64,000 nt of DNA from Warburgia ugandensis (lineage: Eukaryota; Streptophyta; Magnoliopsida; Canellales; Canellaceae): assembly GCA_035236585.1 (NCBI GenBank), contig CP141128.1:51635257-51699256 (forward strand), written 5' to 3'. The notes beneath the pieces are model-generated. The model was given only the letters and a program-made list of their open reading frames with translations, had not been told where the DNA came from and did no database searches. Shown piece after piece: positions 23,480 to 33,551 of the stretch. The translations under genes were made by a program, and so were the position numbers. Within the stretch, counting starts at the first letter, position 1, and each line of letters starts with the position of its first letter.

Positions 23480-24563
23480 GATAGATGACATAGTAATCAA
23501 ATTTACCTAATGGCTCTTCAAGTGTTCCAACTGTTGGATCACCTGCCTCATATCTTTCTTTGAGTTTTTATTGGAAAGAATTTTTTCTTCTTTTTCTTCC
23601 CTTAATATTCTGGATCAAGTGTTCTTCTTAACAATCATAGATATCCCACCATATGTGACCTATCTCCATATCTTTGCCTTACAATATTGGTTTTCTTTGA
23701 AGAGGAAAACTCTTGAGAATATTTGAGGAACTTGATTTCTACTAGTCTATCTGCTTGCCTAGTGAAGATTAGAGTAAATAACTGAACTAGCTGAGATTCT
23801 TCATGAATCTTTTCTTACTTTGTAATCCACCTTTCTAGTAACAAATTCTTCAATTCTGCATGAGATAACTACCTCAGAACATAAGTGCAAGTTGGTCTTG
23901 CATCTTGATCAATTTGGATGAAGAAGGCATGATCTGTCTTTGCATGATTTGGGACTGCAAAATCAAATGCATGGTTTTGCAATCTATATATCATCTATTG
24001 GTGGAGAGTCGCTGAAAATGTTGATTCCAATTGTGGTGTTCCATTGATTTGAACTTGAACTTTCAATGCATAAAAAAGATGAGGATCTCTTATTGACATA
24101 TTGAAGTTTGGAAAAAAATTATCAATGCAGTGCCAGCATTTAAAGTTGTTTGAACTATACCAATATAGGCATATTGATATTCTTTGAAACGAGAATCAAG
24201 TAATGCAATCCTGGAGACAATTGGAAGACCTTTTCTACCATGAAAAGTAAGAGCTAGTTTAATGGCACCAAAATGAAGATTCATTCGCTGGAATAGAAAA
24301 CTAGTCAAACTTGGAAGTTTGAACATATTCCTTAACTGGGACTAATTGTTTTTTATGGATCAATTCTTTTATGAATTTTTTGCTATAGAACCAAATGGTT
24401 TAACAAAGAGTTTATAACAATTTACAAAAGGTAAAGAAATAGCAATTAATTTACTATCTTCAAGAAGATAATCTACCTCGTATAAATAATCTAATTTATT
24501 GGAAGAAATAGATTCTAAGGACTTAAGAGAATGAGAAGGCAACAACTGATTAGAGGATTCCAT
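23480..24563 (-). pseudogene. Viral movement protein (30K superfamily)
   Basis: The start is taken at 24563 (MESSNQLLPSHS). The frame at 24090-24326 has HFGAIKLALTFHGRKGLP and YIGIVQTTLNAG, the core of the 30K movement protein, including the conserved G.VQ step. A downstream block (YRLQNHA, near 23960-24000) also fits. Stops and frameshifts interrupt it between 24326 and 24369 and after 24090. Movement proteins open plasmodesmata for spread between cells and are absent from LTR retrotransposons, so this is the key viral marker. Confidence 0.8.
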
Positions 24564-24754
24564 GAATCATAAGTACTTCTGCTCTCTCATTTAATTCTCA
24601 TCAACTAAAGACTTCCCATATTTGCAATTAAACTTTTGAAAAAGATACAATCTAATAGCATCTTTCACAAGGTATGTCCTGAGACAAGACATAGCCTAAC
24701 CTCGTGACAAATAGTCTCCTTGACCTCTTATGTGAATACACTAATGAGATAAAC

Positions 24755-24784
24755 ATAAAAAATAAATAAATAAATAAATAAAAA
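24755..24784. repeat. (AAAT)n microsatellite
   Basis: About seven AAAT units in the viral leader between the primer site and the movement protein. Confidence 0.9.
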
Positions 24785-25047
24785 TTGTTCTTATTAGAAG
24801 ATTTTTCTATATCAAAACCTCATGTTCCATTATCCATTATGAGTCTCACTTTCTAATGTGGAGGATGCACTCAAAGTGGCAACCATAGAACATACCAGTC
24901 AAGACAATGGATAGAGCTTACTAAACAAGATGGTATAGAAATAGTACTCTATTATGGAAAGTAATTAGATGAGTTGAAATAAACTTGAGAGTAGAATAAC
25001 TTACTTAGAAGTTAAAAATAAACAAATAACATAAACAAATAAGAAAG

Positions 25048-25067
25048 AAACTAGGCTTTGATACCAA
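25048..25067 (-). other. tRNA-Met primer-binding site of the endogenous pararetrovirus
   Basis: The minus strand reads TGGTATCAAAGCCTAGTTTC. It agrees at about 17 of 20 positions with the complement of the plant initiator tRNA-Met 3' end as I recall it. Caulimoviridae start minus-strand DNA synthesis at this kind of site, upstream of the movement protein, which is where it lies. Confidence 0.75.
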
Positions 25068-25254
25068 ATAGAGAGAAGGGCTAACTAAAAACACAAGAAA
25101 TATAGACAAAAGTCTAAAACATGAAAGTAAAGGGGCACACCAAAGGAAGAATTTTTATTAAAGAAAACAGAAGCTTACAAAACTGGGCTGGACTAAGAGA
25201 ATGCTTAGAAGAGAAGAGAGAACGCAACCCAAGCTATGCTCAAGTAATGTTCAA

Positions 25255-25700
25255 GCTTAACTTTCATGTTTCAAAGGATAATTTTATTACACCATTCCTA
25301 TAGTTAATAATGGCGACATCCAAGTATAACTGAAATCTAATTATTGGCATCAGATAAAGGCTAGGTGTCCAATACAATAAAATCAATTGGGTAATAAAAC
25401 TAGTCTACCTATATCAACACATCTTCAGCCAAAACATAGGGTTTTTATGATTGATTTGCTAATTGTAGCGTGGTAGTAGTTGATTTAAGTTCATTGAGCC
25501 TTAGTTGCGCATAGACATAGTAGGCAACAAGTTAACACTCACCCCTAGGTCAAGTAGTGCCCTATCTATGACATAATCTCCAACAATGCAAGAATGTAGG
25601 ACATCTTGGGTCTCTAAACTCTAGTGGGGTCTTGTGATGTACTAAACAACTCACCTGCTTAGTGAGGAAAGCCATTTTCTATACATTTAGCTTTGTTTTT
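25255..25700 (-). pseudogene. Gypsy protease region (element 1)
   Basis: The minus strand shows SVYAQLRLNELKSTTTTLQL-like sequence, then AEDVLI.VD.FYYPIDFIVLDT, the C-terminal part of the retroelement protease. The active-site region (near 25550-25570) has decayed. Matches 47610-47960 and 52271-52431 plus 55544-55600. The rejoining point with 16685 defines the edges of the inserted block. Confidence 0.75.
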
Positions 25701-27480
25701 CTAGTACAGAGCTCTTTTTGGAACTTGACATAGGCAAAGACATCCTTTATTGCATTAAGCAATGGATGTTGATTTGTACATGTTTAAATACATCCAATAA
25801 CTTGTTGAAGTTATTTCCCTTTCTAGCCTTATTCAATAACTAAGGAAATGATGCTTTAGGCACATAGGATGCCTCCATTATAGGTTCCACAGGAGATTTC
25901 TATCTCTACCTTTTCTCGTGTGTTTTAGTTGCCTCCTTTTCCTCCGCAGTTTCCTTAGCCAATTCAACTTTGTTATCTACCTGAAGGCTGCTCCTAAGGG
26001 TGGTTATGAATTTGGCATGCTCATGAGGGTTAAGGTTATGAGAACTTGACCCTATCTCAAATTAGCCCTTAAGATAGTGATGGGCTGACTAAGGAACTAA
26101 CCCTTTCCTCTATCTTGTAAAGCAGCTGACAATTGGCTAACTTGCATCTCTAGTTTGGATATGGCTTAAGAATTGGCATTTAGCATTTGGTTCCAAGCCC
26201 TTTTGGCATCTTTATTTTTTTTTTTAATCATGTTCTGAATCTTTTCCTCAAAAGATGCTTTCTTTGGGTGTTGAGGTTGTTGAAAGCTAGGTGGTTGCTC
26301 AGAAACTATAGCTCTAGGAATGTTTTGGTCCTGGGGAGTCTCACATATGGTCCTCCTAGTAGTTATTTATTAATTAAGAAAAGTTTGGATGCTTAGCCAA
26401 TCTAGGGTTGTATGTCTCAGAATATGGGTTCTTACTAGGATTTTGATATGTATTTAATGCATTCACTTATTCAACAAGGTAATGGTTAAGCACTCTATAT
26501 GATGGAAAAGTAGCAGTGATGGGGTTGGGCTGGAACAGAGAGCACAAACCTCTGGAGGTTTAATAAATGTGGTGGTCATGAGGGACTGAAACATAGTTTC
26601 AAAATTTTCTACTCTCCCATCATACTTATCCATTCTTTCAAGTACGAGATAGATCTGTATGCATTCCAATCTCATATAAACCCCCTTTCTTTGGAGGATA
26701 GTTCTTTCTCTCTCTTCTATTAGAGTAGTCTCATTTCTAGGAACTATCTGTCAGTGTCTAAAAGAACTCTCAAGCCTCACTCCCTTCTTTGAGGATAAGG
26801 GCCCCTCCAATCACTGCATCTACCATTTGTCTATTCTAAGGCGCCAATACCTCATAGAAGTATTGGACCTACTGCTGTTTCTCAAACCATGATGAAGGAA
26901 TTTTTACAGTAGTTCATTCCACCATTCCTAACTTTGGTAGTATTGTTCATCATCTCTTTGTTGGAAATTGATAATTTGGAGGCAGTGGTCATTTGTTTTG
27001 TGAACAGGGAAGAATTTATTCAAAAACTTCTTAGACAATTGGTCCAATGTATTAATGGAACCTATCTCCAAGGAGTTCAGCCATGAGTTGACTTTATCCA
27101 TAAGTGAGAACAGGAATAACGTAAGCATAATAGCATCCAAAAAAATTTGGAACCTAAAAGTGGCACAAATATCAAGGAACTCCTTGATATGTAAGCAAGG
27201 GTCTTCTTAGTCTTGACCATAGACAGTGGTGAGTAATTGTATGATTCCTAACTTTAAGTCAAAGTGGTCTGCATTTATTGAATGTAGAGCTATGCAAGAT
27301 GGAGTGTTGAGTTGTAATGGTGCATAAAAATTTCTAATAGCTTTGCACTCAATTTCTGCTGGTGGTTCAGCCATGGGGATAGGAACTTGGTTTCTCTCCC
27401 TTTATCTAAGGTTGTGTTGAATATCTGGATCAAAAGGTGCTAACTCTAAGTTCTGGGATCGATGCCCTTGCAAAAACTAT
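25700..27480 (-). pseudogene. Gypsy gag (element 1)
   Basis: The structural protein that forms the retroelement particle. The frame 26928-27140 contains MLTLFLFSLMDKVNSWLNSLEIGSI and KKFLNKFFPVHKT, the core retrotransposon gag domain. The frame 26463-26675 (ERMDKYDGRVENFETMFQSL) is the helical linker after it. The sequence is broken by stops. Parallel copies lie at 48000-48660 and 55600-57500. Confidence 0.82.
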
Positions 27481-28666
27481 CCTAAACTAGATGTCCTAAC
27501 TATACATTGACTCTAACTCTAATTGATGCACAATCAAATCCTAGTAGTAATTAATCAAGTAGTGTCTTGATTATCTTTTCTCATTGTATAGGTGGGTAGC
27601 TTCTTAGACCTAGATCTAGATGGCTCCGCCTTTTATCTAGATTTGATTACTACTTATCAGTTAGGTTTTGTTTGAAACTACTTAATACAATCCTCAAGTC
27701 AAGAGGCATTTAGACCTCAACTAATGTCAACAAAAGGTGCGGAAAAATCACTTGAATTTTAAGATGCCCACTATAACCATAGTGCTTAGAAGCTACTAGA
27801 GTGACAATAGATTGAGTGCTTCTAAAAGGGTCCTATGAGCTTAATACCCTAAGTCACTTTCTACTTAATTTTAGACTAATGTTCAAGGGTTGGGATCATG
27901 ACATACAAGGATGTTGATTGATTCCTAGGTGGGCCAAGGAGCTAGTGATGAAATTCAGTCCTTATCTTATAAGAGTTCCTGTGGGACCCTTACTAGTATT
28001 AAATTTCATTTCACCATAAAGCTATAAATGTGTAATGCAAATAAAAAGCAAACTAATGGCTATCTATATGCTACTTAACAAAGGGACAAGTACTTAACAG
28101 ATAGAACACTATAACCATATAGCTTATGCCTTGGTTATAGCTGAGCTCAAGCTAACCTTTGTTAAATAAGTGCATGAACAAATGCAACAATCCTGTGTAT
28201 TATGCTATAATTACAAATGCATGACCCTAATCTATATGAATTATACTACCATCCACATGTGCAAAATTATACTAAATGCACTTTATCCTAAAAATTATGA
28301 TTTGGGTGAGGATTGCTCATAGCGAGGAATTCAATGATGATCAAGTGTGGGCCACGATACCCCATACTTGCCCTGTATTATTACAATTCATTTAAAAATT
28401 AAATAAATTTACAATTACTATGGGCCTCATTACAATTTCACTCAAATCCTAATCTGGGAAAGCAATAAAAACCTAATATATGTTGATGAAGCCGTGCCCC
28501 ACAGGATCATCACTGCTTGTTTGCTTATTTCCCTTCACAAAAATCAAACAAACTAGTCAATGTGAAAAAAATGGTTAATAAATGTAAAATCATAAACTAA
28601 TGCATCCTAAACCTAGACTAGAGGAAAATAATCTAAATTATGGTCCACTACACAAAATGTTACAAC
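27481..28666 (-). mobile_element. Element 1 leader between gag and primer site
   Basis: Non-coding. It contains the conserved block at 27600-27980 found in five places in the window. A further conserved stretch (GATCAAGTGTGGGCCAC.AT..CCCA, 28339-28365) has counterparts at 49235-49262 and 58209-58242. Confidence 0.75.
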
Positions 28667-28684
28667 TCCTTGGCAACAGCACTA
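28667..28684 (-). other. tRNA-Asp primer-binding site, element 1
   Basis: The + strand TCCTTGGCAACAGCACTA resembles the 3' end of plant tRNA-Asp (TCCCCGGCAACGGCGCCA), 13 of 18 positions; the primer site is its complement on the minus strand. It lies 6 bp from the LTR and sets the element's orientation. Confidence 0.75.
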
Positions 28685-28690
28685 AAAACT

Positions 28691-31371
28691 TATTTTGATT
28701 TTAAAGTTAAACTTGCAAGTGCACAAAATCATTATAGTATTCTCACACGAGGAGGTTGATCCCATGAGGAATTGAACAATTATGGTACTAGTGGTCCCTA
28801 CTTTTAATTATCTAACCTGGCCAAATTTAAGAGTTCTTTTCCTAAACTAAAAATGGAAATTAATACATGAAGATGACAATTATGCAAAAACTAAAATAAA
28901 TGCTAAAATTTAAAGCTTTCCTAAACATGCATTCTAAAAATGAGAATTTCCTAAATGAAACTTTCTAAATTTATGACTTTCGTACATTAAAAATTTTCCT
29001 AAAGTGAAAAGATTCTAAAAATACAATTTTGACAGCTTTCCTAAATCAAATTTTCTAAGCATGAAATTTAAAAATTAACCTAAGGAAACATGTACTAGTC
29101 AACTACTTTCCTAGCCATGCAAATCCTAAAGAATGCAATAGAAATTATGAGAATGGAACTTTAATAACTAAGAACTAATCAACAACATAATCAAGATCAA
29201 CAATCAAACACTTACTAACTACTTGTCCTAACATGAATTAATGCACTAGCTTGGAATTCAATTAATCACCAAATCACTCAAAAAACCATGTGTTCCAACT
29301 ATAGGTTGCATGCATGGTTTGAACATGATTTTGGGAAGGATCCTCTATGCTAGTTGATATGGGCAATTAAACTATTGATCTACAATTGGGCAACACATTA
29401 ACAAGAGTACTCAACATCAGCCCTAAAGGCCTTCAAAACCATGCGTTCGACCTTTGGATTAGATGTAAGGTTTTAATTCATTGTTGGTTTGGATTAGTTG
29501 GAATGGCTAGAATAATAATTATAAGTTAACTACTAAACCATGAGATAAATGTGTAATTCAATCATCATCATCCATCAGCTAAAGAGATTTCATTAAATAT
29601 CAAATTGTATTGCCTTTAAAATATTTATATGGATGGTGTGTTAACCTTTGGAGAGCATGCACCATGCTTTCACCTAGAGTAAACCCAAAATTAGATCTTA
29701 GTAATGATTCCTCCTCCAACAAGCTTGAGATTCAAGGAAAAATCTAATGGAATATAAGGCAACACTCTAAGAAAACTGAGAAAAACAAGCTAGAGATCAA
29801 GGAAGATAAAAGAGATCTAAACGGCGATGAAAAGCAAGGGCGAAGATTAGATTCAAGGTGACTTCCCTTGGCTATCACTTCAGAAAAATCAAATTTGGAT
29901 CCTAATCAATAGGAAAAGATGAAAACAATGGATTTGAAAAGCATTAACTAGCACAATGGAAGTAAGATCAAATAAGGTGAAGAAGCAAAAAGGATTAACC
30001 AATCTCTCAAGGAAGAATCAAGCACCCAAGGCCTATGCATGGAACACTTGGAGAAGATGCAGCCCTATGTTGGAAAGGAGATCAACACCCAAAAGGGAAG
30101 AAAGCTTAAGTCAAAAAGAGAAAGGAGAGAGTGGAGGAAGAGGATGCCCTCCTCAAAGTGAAGGAGGCATCTTTTTCTTCCTACAGAGAGATGCATCTAA
30201 ACTTTGGGTTTTGATGTCTTTAATATTTTATATCCTATATTTTCTAGGCTGACCTCAATTAAAGGTATAGTGGGGATGAAAACAAGGGAAATCAGATGGC
30301 TAGGCTGGGTGGGTAGCTAAGGTTTTACAAGAGATGGAAGGTGGGATAGGTGGCTGCCTTTGGAGTTCAAGTAGGTGGGGAGATGTCTTATTTTTAGGAG
30401 AAGGCGTCTTTCCCCCCCCAAAAAAAAAATAAAAAATTGGTGAGGACTCCTTAGAATATGTAAAGTGGGTGGATAAGGTGAGGTAAGAGACATAAAAGAA
30501 GGTGGGAGGAAAGAGATGGGTAGAAAAGATAGGAAAGTGAGGTGAGATGGACGAAAGTGATTGGCTAGGTGTTTCCTAAGAAGTGGGCATTGGTTAAATG
30601 GTTCAGATGGGAGTTTAAGAAGGTGAGAAAATCTTAGAAAGGTAGGACTCTTCAATGCAAAGTGAAATTTGTGGTGCATCTTAGTGGTGAGGTGGAAAGT
30701 GGAAAAAAATTGGGAAAAACATGAAAAATAGAAGGGTCTCTTCCTATTGATCTACATGCCACCTTATCTTAGTAAATTTTCCCTTAATATTACTCAAAAT
30801 ATCTCCATAAATCTCTAGGATAATTCTTCAAATTCTCCACCAATCATGGCCTTCCATTTAGCTTAGCTCATGTGGCTTTGATGGCTAACTTTGAGGGATC
30901 CATTGGCTTAGTTTCATGGCCGGCTTAGATGGCTTTCTTAGCTTAGCTCAATAGCTCAATTCCTTAGCTTTAGTGGACTTTACATGGCTTATGCATGGGC
31001 CTCCTTTGGCCATGTTTGGCTTCTTTAACTTCATCCACTAGTTGATCTTGATCTCATGTTGGATTGATGACTTTTAGGCTTGGATTTAATACAATCTTGA
31101 TCTTCTAATTTTATCCCAATAGATCTCAACCGCCGGATCACCATCTTACTTCCTACAAAAATTGAAAAACTTTGATTAAATCCTAAAAATAGGATTAGTC
31201 ACATACTTACCTTGGATTAGCCTTTAGACCTACAAAATATCAAAATTTTGATTTTTTTGGTGAAAAAATGCATGTGTTATGAATTTTGATCAAAAACCTA
31301 AATTATCCCTATAATTTGTAACACGTGGGTAACTAGTTGAGTGGTTTTTATACAAAATTGGACACTTATAA
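28691..31371 (-). mobile_element. 5' LTR of gypsy element 1 (family A)
   Basis: Adjoins the primer site at 28667 and pairs with 1518-3859. The + strand start TATTTTGATTTTAAAG is a mutated form of TGTTGTGATTTTAAAG; the end is ACACTTATAA in place of ACACTTATCA. It is 2.68 kb. The right flank starts ATACA, close to ATATA at the other end of the element. Confidence 0.85.
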
Positions 31372-32380
31372 ATACATATAGGATAGTTTCCACATAAACC
31401 ATCTTCTATTATTCAAATAAAAATTAGTACAAGAGGACTTACAAGATGGTTTTCTTGGTAACGATCCTATATATTTGAAAATATAGGATGGTTATCCAAG
31501 ACCAATCCTATATGTTCAAAAAATATGTAGCCTTTGGACCTACAAAATAACAATCTTTGGCTTCTTTAACTGCATCCACTGCTTGATCTTGATCTCATGT
31601 TGGATTGCTGACTTTTAGGCTTGGATTTAATACAATCTTGATCTTCTAATTTTATCCCAATCGATCTCGACCGTCGGATCACCATCTTGCTTCCTACAAA
31701 AAGTGAAAAACTTTGATTAAATCCTAAAAATAGGATTAGTCACATACTTACCTTGGATTAGCCTTTGGACCTACAAAATATCAAAATTTTGATTTTTTTG
31801 GTCAAAAGATGCATGTGTTATGAATTTTGATAAAAAACCTAAATTATCCCTATAATTTGTAACACGTGGGTAACTAGTTTAGCGGTTTTTATACAAAATT
31901 GGACACTTCTAAATACATATAGGATAGTTTTCACATAAACCATCTTCTGTTATTCAAATAAAAATTAGTGCGAGTGGACTTACAAGATGGTTTTCTTGGT
32001 AACAATCCTATATATTTGAAAATATAGGATGGTTATCCAAGAACAATCCTATATGTTTGAAAAATATGTAGCCTTTGGACCTACAAAATATCAAATTTTT
32101 TATTTATTTGGTCAAAAAATGCATGTGTTATGAATTTTGATCAAAAACCTAAATTATCCCTATAATTTGTAACACGTGGGTAACTAGTTGAGTGGTTTTT
32201 ATACAAAATTGGACACTTATAAATACATATAGGATAGTTTCCACATAAACCATCTTCTGTTATTCAAATAAAAATTAGTGCACTTATAAGATGGTTTTCT
32301 TGGTAATGATCCTATATATTTGAAAATATAGGATGGTTATCCAAGAACAATCCTATATGTTTGAAAAATATAGGATAGTT
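30989..32380. repeat. Tandem duplication of LTR end plus flank (541-bp and 310-bp units)
   Basis: The last part of the 5' LTR and about 160 bp of flanking DNA are repeated: 30989-31529, then 31530-32070 (spacing 541 bp), then 32071-32380 (spacing 310 bp from 31761). The restart points at 31530 and 32071 both follow ATATGTA and begin GCCTTTGGACCTACAAAAT, a sequence that also occurs inside the LTR at 31221 and 31761. This suggests unequal exchange at that motif after the element had inserted. Confidence 0.85.
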
Positions 32381-32438
32381 AACTAATAACAATCTTGTAT
32401 TAGTATTATGGTTTGGAAAAAAACTGTCCTATATTTTC

Positions 32439-32448
32439 TTATATAAGT
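32439..32448 (+). promoter_or_regulatory. TATA-like box before the second CACTA gene
   Basis: TTATATAAGT followed by TCATACCCC and pyrimidine-rich leader sequence, about 1.1 kb before the first ATG at 33552. Confidence 0.45.
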
Positions 32449-32544
32449 TCATACCCCTTCTCACCCCATCTCCCTCACCTGCCTTAAAGAGAAAATCGAA
32501 TGGTCTACTCTCCACTCTTCGAGTCTGTATTTTTCCCATTTTAG

Positions 32545-32560
32545 GCTCTCTCTCTCTCTC
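32545..32560. repeat. (CT)n tract
   Basis: Eight CT units in the probable 5' leader of the CACTA gene. Confidence 0.85.
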
Positions 32561-33551
32561 TTGATGTGGAGTTTTGAGTGTGTGTTGGCCTACACCTGGT
32601 TGGTTTTATAGTGGTTTAATCTTTGTACTAATGGTTTTTGTAGCTTATTTATATGGTTGATTTGAATTTCTTCATCTACATTTTGCAATGTGCTGGATTG
32701 ATACATTGTCTGTAGTTACAAAATGAAATGCTTATGAAGAGAATAGTCTATGGATGGGCTTGTTTTGGTATGCTATTTTAGTTACTTGAGTGTTGCTTGC
32801 AATTTGTTATCTATTTAGCCTTTGGTAATGTCTTAGATCCTCCATATTTTTGGAAACTTAACTTTATCTTGACAAGCACTTCTATAAGATTCATTACTTG
32901 TTGTTAGGCTTGCTTGGAAGTGTCCCATTTCAAGATAGCCAACTAAGGGCCGGATCAACAAGGCTTATTTAAACCATTGTATGGGATTATGCCACATTTT
33001 CGTGCAAATCAGCATCTAGACTATGCCAAGATCAAACTCTCCACTTAACATGGGTAGAACCTTACCAAATATATCCATTTCCTCCTTACTACTTTAATCC
33101 GCTGATAGCATGTTACTCATTCTATGATTCTAGCCTTTAAAACTTCATAGAAAGATTCCTTCATTTTTCTTTTCTAATATGATTGACCTTTCCACCTTCA
33201 TGTTGAGTCCTTAATGTTTTTAGTTGTAAAACCAAGTACTAGTTTATTAGAATAAGTATGTGTGTCTCATATGTTTCCAATTCTTGCATTTAGTTCTATG
33301 CATTTTTTTGGTTAGTCTAGTTCACATGCTTTACATATCAACATTCATTATATGTTTATATATGTGCATTATATTCATTAATCCAAGTCTTTAGCATAGA
33401 AGTTTATATGTCTAGTTCTTTTTCTTTTTTGCAATCATGGTAGATTATTCTTCATGATTAATCTTTTAAATTGTGTCTATGCAATCTTTCTTTGAATATG
33501 TAGAAGTTAAAAATGTTCTTTTAATGTATTATTTTCACTTTTGGAGGAAAC

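Larger units (their letters stand above)
19690..25254 (-). mobile_element. Endogenous pararetrovirus (Caulimoviridae, petuvirus- or florendovirus-like), decayed
   Basis: On the minus strand the order is tRNA-Met primer site (about 25048-25067), movement protein, coiled-coil and coat protein, CCHC knuckle, aspartic protease, reverse transcriptase, RNase H. This is the gene order of Caulimoviridae with one long polyprotein. A 30K-type movement protein, tRNA-Met priming and the absence of integrase exclude an LTR retrotransposon. About 190 bp right of the primer site, containing AATAAA on the minus strand (near 25155-25162), may be the viral promoter/polyadenylation region, which precedes the primer site in the circular genome. 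Stops and frameshifts occur in all domains. The block lies inside gypsy element 1. Genus is not certain. Confidence 0.85.
31372..33551 (+). other. CACTA non-coding region upstream of its second gene
   Basis: Contains repeated short motifs of both orientations (TATAGGATGGTTAT, AATCCTATAT), resembling CACTA subterminal repeats, then a TATA-like site at 32439, a CT-rich 5' leader and probable intronic sequence. The part from about 32980 is repeated at 58785-59390. Confidence 0.55.

Noticed and set aside
25048..25067. Possible tRNA-Met gene
   Set aside because: Only the complement of the tRNA 3' end is present; no acceptor, D or anticodon arms follow. It is a primer-binding site.
19690..25254. 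LTR retrotransposon of copia or gypsy type instead of a virus
   Set aside because: No LTR pair brackets it, no integrase is seen, and a 30K-type movement protein lies upstream of the coat protein.
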